Positions 60,741 through 64,000 of a DNA stretch of 64,000 nt are shown here, piece by piece. The stretch lies in the NCBI GenBank assembly GCA_947846985.1, contig CANTUZ010000002.1:17561587-17625586 (forward strand), written 5' to 3'. Below the pieces are notes generated by a model, which had not been told where the DNA came from, searched no databases, and saw only the letters and a list, made by a program, of their open reading frames with translations. Position 1 is the stretch's first letter. Each line of letters starts with the position of its first letter. The position numbers were made by a program, and so were the translations under genes. This stretch comes from Fratercula arctica. Its lineage: Eukaryota; Chordata; Aves; Charadriiformes; Alcidae.

Positions 60741-63700
60741 TGACCAGTGCCTGATTCAGCTGACTCTGCTACGCCAGAGGTTCACAGCAGAATAATTCAG
60801 GCCTGGTGTTGGTGGTCTTACCAATGCCTGCTCAAAACCACTGGCAAAAACCAAGTTCACAGAATTTAGCATCAAATTAAAAAGAATCCCTGCCACAGCC
60901 AGGATCTGAGCACTGTCCTTCCAGTGACCCTGCTCTTTTCACAGCGTCCCTTCTCCGTCAACTGCAGACTCGTGCTGTCGTGGTGTGTTCTCCTCCTCCT
61001 GCACTGCTCTCCCATCACCGGTCCCTTGAGGCCCTGAGAAAATTTGGGAGGGGCTGCTAAATTTTCAAGAAGCTAACTGGATCAAAATGCAGATCTTAAA
61101 AGTGAAGGGTAACCCTCTGCCTGCAAAAATGTGCCTCCCATCTATCCAAGTGACAGCACTGTGTTGCTCGGGGGATCCTGTGTTCACACCTTGTGTAACA
61201 GGCTCTGGCTTTTCTTTAAGGCTCCGGTTCCTGGAATAATCTGACTGTGTGAAAACGCCTAGAGTTTATTTAAGGAAAATATTAGTAGCTCTCTTGTTTG
61301 AGGATAAAATCTCCAACATATGAAACTGAGGGGATCAAAATCCAGGTGGCAAATTAAGAAGCTGTAGGGTGATTTCTTTTAGCTCACCCCTGAGCTTGCC
61401 CTTGCTCGTGAGGTGCTCTCTCCCTCGTGAGACCTTCATCTTCCTGTTGGGAAGCTCTCTGAGCCGCAGGCCACATGCACTTCTTAAGTGAACTACAATT
61501 AACACAATACATTTATCATAAGTGAGCACCAGGCTCGACTGGCACCCCGCTGCTGGACCGGCTGCGCTGGAAGGGGCGCGCACAGGCTGAGCCCAGGGGA
61601 GGTGCCTGCTCCAGGAGTGAAGAACGAGGAGGAAGGTGTGCAGCAGGAGCATCGCTTTGAACCCGGCAGGAGCCCACCTGGAGGGCGGTGGGCACAGCAC
61701 AGGAGTGTGCCGAAGCACAAGCTGCCCAGGAGGGACAGCGAGGTTGCACTCATCCGAGTACCCCATGGAGATGTCTCCTGAATACCAGTCCTGCCTTAGG
61801 CACGGCCAAAGTCCCATCCTCTCACCTGTGAGAGCAGTCTGTGATACGGGAGCATGTATGCTGGATACTCTTTTTCCCATTTCAGCCAGACAAAAACAAA
61901 TTGCTCTTTAATTTTCCCCTGGAGCATTTGCTTCTGCACGCTCAGCCAGTGGTCACTGTATAGAAGACCCAGCAGTAGATGAGCCAGCAGCAGACGTGGT
62001 GTAAGCAGATGTTGCCATTAATGTGGTGTTCATCTTCGGAGCAGCGTGACGTTTGCGGTGCACTGGTGGCATGTTGTGTTTCTCATCAGGCTCCCTGCTG
62101 GGTATCTTTGTTGAAGAGCTCCTGCTGGGCTCCCAACCACATGGTGTGAAGGCAAGTTTGCCTTGTAGGCTGGTGGCCATGCTGGGGACACTGAGCTGTG
62201 GGCAGGGAGGGGCTCAGCCAGAGTGCATGGAGGTTTCACACCACCAGCTCCCGCTTGGGCTGTGCCGGCGAGGGGACTTTCACTGCGTCATTCTCAGCTT
62301 CTGCAGCTTCAGCATCCCCAGCGAGGTTGGTCTCATCTGCCAGCAAGAAGTACCTCACTGCAGAGAAGATGAAAACCCTTAATCATTTCCTTGCACAGAG
62401 GCTTTTTTTCTTGGGGTTTCCTTGTCTGAAGCTCAGTCCTCTGCTCTGGTCCCGCAGGGGCAGGATTAGGTGACCCACAGGGCACTCTACAAGGCACGTT
62501 CGCTTCCAGGGCTTTTCCTGGGGCGGTAGGGAGGGACATAATGGAGGCAATCTGCAGTGTGTCCAGCTAGCGGAACGCAGCACTAATAAGCAACGCTAAT
62601 TAGTTGCTGTGGGAGCGCTTGAAACCATGGATGGAGACAGCTGCTTCCGTGCGCTGGGGTGCTGAGCCTTCACCATGCCTCTCCCTCGCCAAGCAGCTTA
62701 AATCCAGCTGCAGCATCACAGCCCCTGAGCATCTACCGCTGCTCGCAGAGGTTCCCAGAGACCTCTCGGGGTTAAAAAGGCTGGAGCGAGTGCCCCAAAA
62801 GCCAGAACTGGGAAGTGCCATGTCCCCCTTCAGCCTCTATTCGTTAGTGGTGTTCGTTACCCCAACCTCTGAGCATTTCCTGAACGCTGGTGAACATGTT
62901 CTCACCATCTTGCAGGTGAGGAGCCCATGAGAGGAGAGCAGATGGTGGTGGGTTCAAGGTAATGCCGGGGGATTGTATGCCACAGCCTGTATCCCCGGCT
63001 GAGCTGGGCTCCCAAGCCTTTGCCCGGTGCATTAGCTGTAGAGTTGTCCTTATTCTCTCCTGTGTACTTGGAGCATTATTGATTTAAATCCCTTAACTCC
63101 CCCATCTTCTAGAGCAGACAATTAGCAGTGATATTTAAAAAAAAAAAACAATTCCCCAAAACTGGACCCAAGAAGTTTTGCCAGTTTAGAAGCGGACATG
63201 GCAAGGCTGATCAGCCAGAGGAGGGGTTCCAAAAAACCAAGTTGTCCCACTGGTTACATTTATAGCTGATGAACAAAAGGGTGTTGGGCATCCAAGGGGC
63301 ATCCCCTCCTGCGGGTCCCCAGCCCTTTGGGGACTGGGTCCTGGCTGACTACTGCTGCTTCAGCCATACTGTGGGGTGTCTGTTTCTGGCTGGATGGGAA
63401 TTGTCCCCCGTTGACAAACAAATGTGTTTCCTTAAATATTTTATTCATTGATCTTTCATAGAGAGTGATAGTTTTGGAAAATATAATTCCTCTTACCAAT
63501 ATCAACTTTTTAAACTACCAATATATTTCAACACATGATTGGAAAATATCAATATAATGAAAATATTGTGTTTGAAAGCTTATGACCACCACCATAACTT
63601 TGCTGAAAGAGGAGTAGGTAGATATTTTTGACCTGGTGGTTAGATTCATGGGACTGCCTTGCAAGTCTGTATCTTGGATTTGCAGTGTGACAGTACCTTA

Positions 63701-64000
63701 TAGGCAGGGTACTCCTGCCAGAATGGTGAAGGGATTTACCACCAGCAAACACAGTTTTTACTTGCTCATATTGGAGGACTGAGAGCAAAGCAAGAAAGAC
63801 TTTCTTTTCCTTTTCTTTCTCCTCCTAATTTAAACAGGAGGAAGCCGTCTTAAAATGACTTCGCTTCAATGTGAGGTTGGAAATTGTTTAAATGACTGCA
63901 GTGAGGAAAAAGAACAAAATAAGAGAGAAAGGACACCAGGGGAAAATGGTGCAGAAAGCCAGCAACATTTTCTTTTTGCTGTTGGTGTAATGGCCAAATT

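Larger units (their letters stand above)
56056..64000. other. Mostly unique non-coding stretch, no gene recognised
   Basis: About 8 kb without a recognised exon. It contains MIR-like remnants (57030-57095, 60638-60740), a poly-T run (57863-57873), an AT-rich low-complexity segment (59475-59513), a poly-A run (63137-63148) and a short inverted repeat around gctaatta (62593-62612). Confidence 0.5.

Noticed and set aside
61335..61880. 181-codon minus-strand open frame
   Set aside because: No known domain, overlaps several other frames in a GC-rich stretch, and has no supporting context.
1..64000. tRNA genes, CRISPR arrays, operons or other prokaryotic features
   Set aside because: No tRNA-like B box in context, no regularly spaced repeats, and the repeat content is clearly avian.

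Overview
The window is vertebrate nuclear DNA, almost certainly from a bird and probably a neoavian one. The evidence is the repeat content. There are several 5'-truncated CR1 LINEs ending in the CR1 octamer tail (ATTCTATG)n, older diverged CR1 copies, amniote MIR-like SINE remnants, and solo LTRs of endogenous-retrovirus families whose ends and internal sequence match LTRs I know from bird genomes. There are no L1 or Alu elements and nothing prokaryotic. The species is inferred from repeat families, not from a gene.

No protein-coding exon could be recognised with confidence on either strand. The open frames are mostly 60-150 codons, overlap each other in several frames, and show no recognisable family apart from CR1 reverse-transcriptase C-termini. 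The window is best read as intergenic or long-intron sequence with one strong candidate promoter: a CpG island at about 12.15-12.78 kb. It holds stacked GC boxes, a near-perfect GC-rich inverted repeat (12661-12733), and a good splice donor on the minus strand (GT at 12547-12546). This suggests a first exon transcribed leftward. A second donor-like site on the plus strand (GT at 12260-12261) is weaker in context.

Layout: 1-6.5 kb is unique sequence with a small CpG-rich patch (1.39-1.53 kb) and a pyrimidine-rich tract (4.46-4.76 kb). An old CR1 lies at 6.49-7.30 kb on +. From 7.3 to 12.15 kb the sequence is unique, with a dyad-symmetric NFI/homeodomain-like motif at 10.70-10.74 kb. The CpG island follows, and directly beside it a dense transposon cluster at 12.78-15.11 kb: a plus-strand CR1 split by a younger minus-strand CR1 with a 6-bp duplication, then an LTR, then a complete solo LTR on - with a perfect 5-bp duplication. 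From 15.1 to 31.5 kb the sequence is mostly unique with scattered ancient SINE remnants. A CR1 (31.54-32.08 kb, -) and an old CR1 (33.95-34.39 kb, -) flank a short AT-repeat region and a 62-bp tandem duplication. From 34.4 to 49.6 kb it is mostly unique again. The right third carries CR1 fragments at 49.63-49.84 kb (+) and 52.05-52.17 kb (-), a complete solo LTR at 53.92-54.51 kb (+) of the same family as the one at 14.5 kb, and a 3'-truncated LTR of a different family at 55.25-56.06 kb (+). From 56.1 to 64 kb the sequence is unique apart from SINE remnants.

Since no genes were identified, no pathway can be proposed. The functional picture is a possible leftward promoter at 12.5-12.7 kb with retroelement insertions packed against its upstream side.
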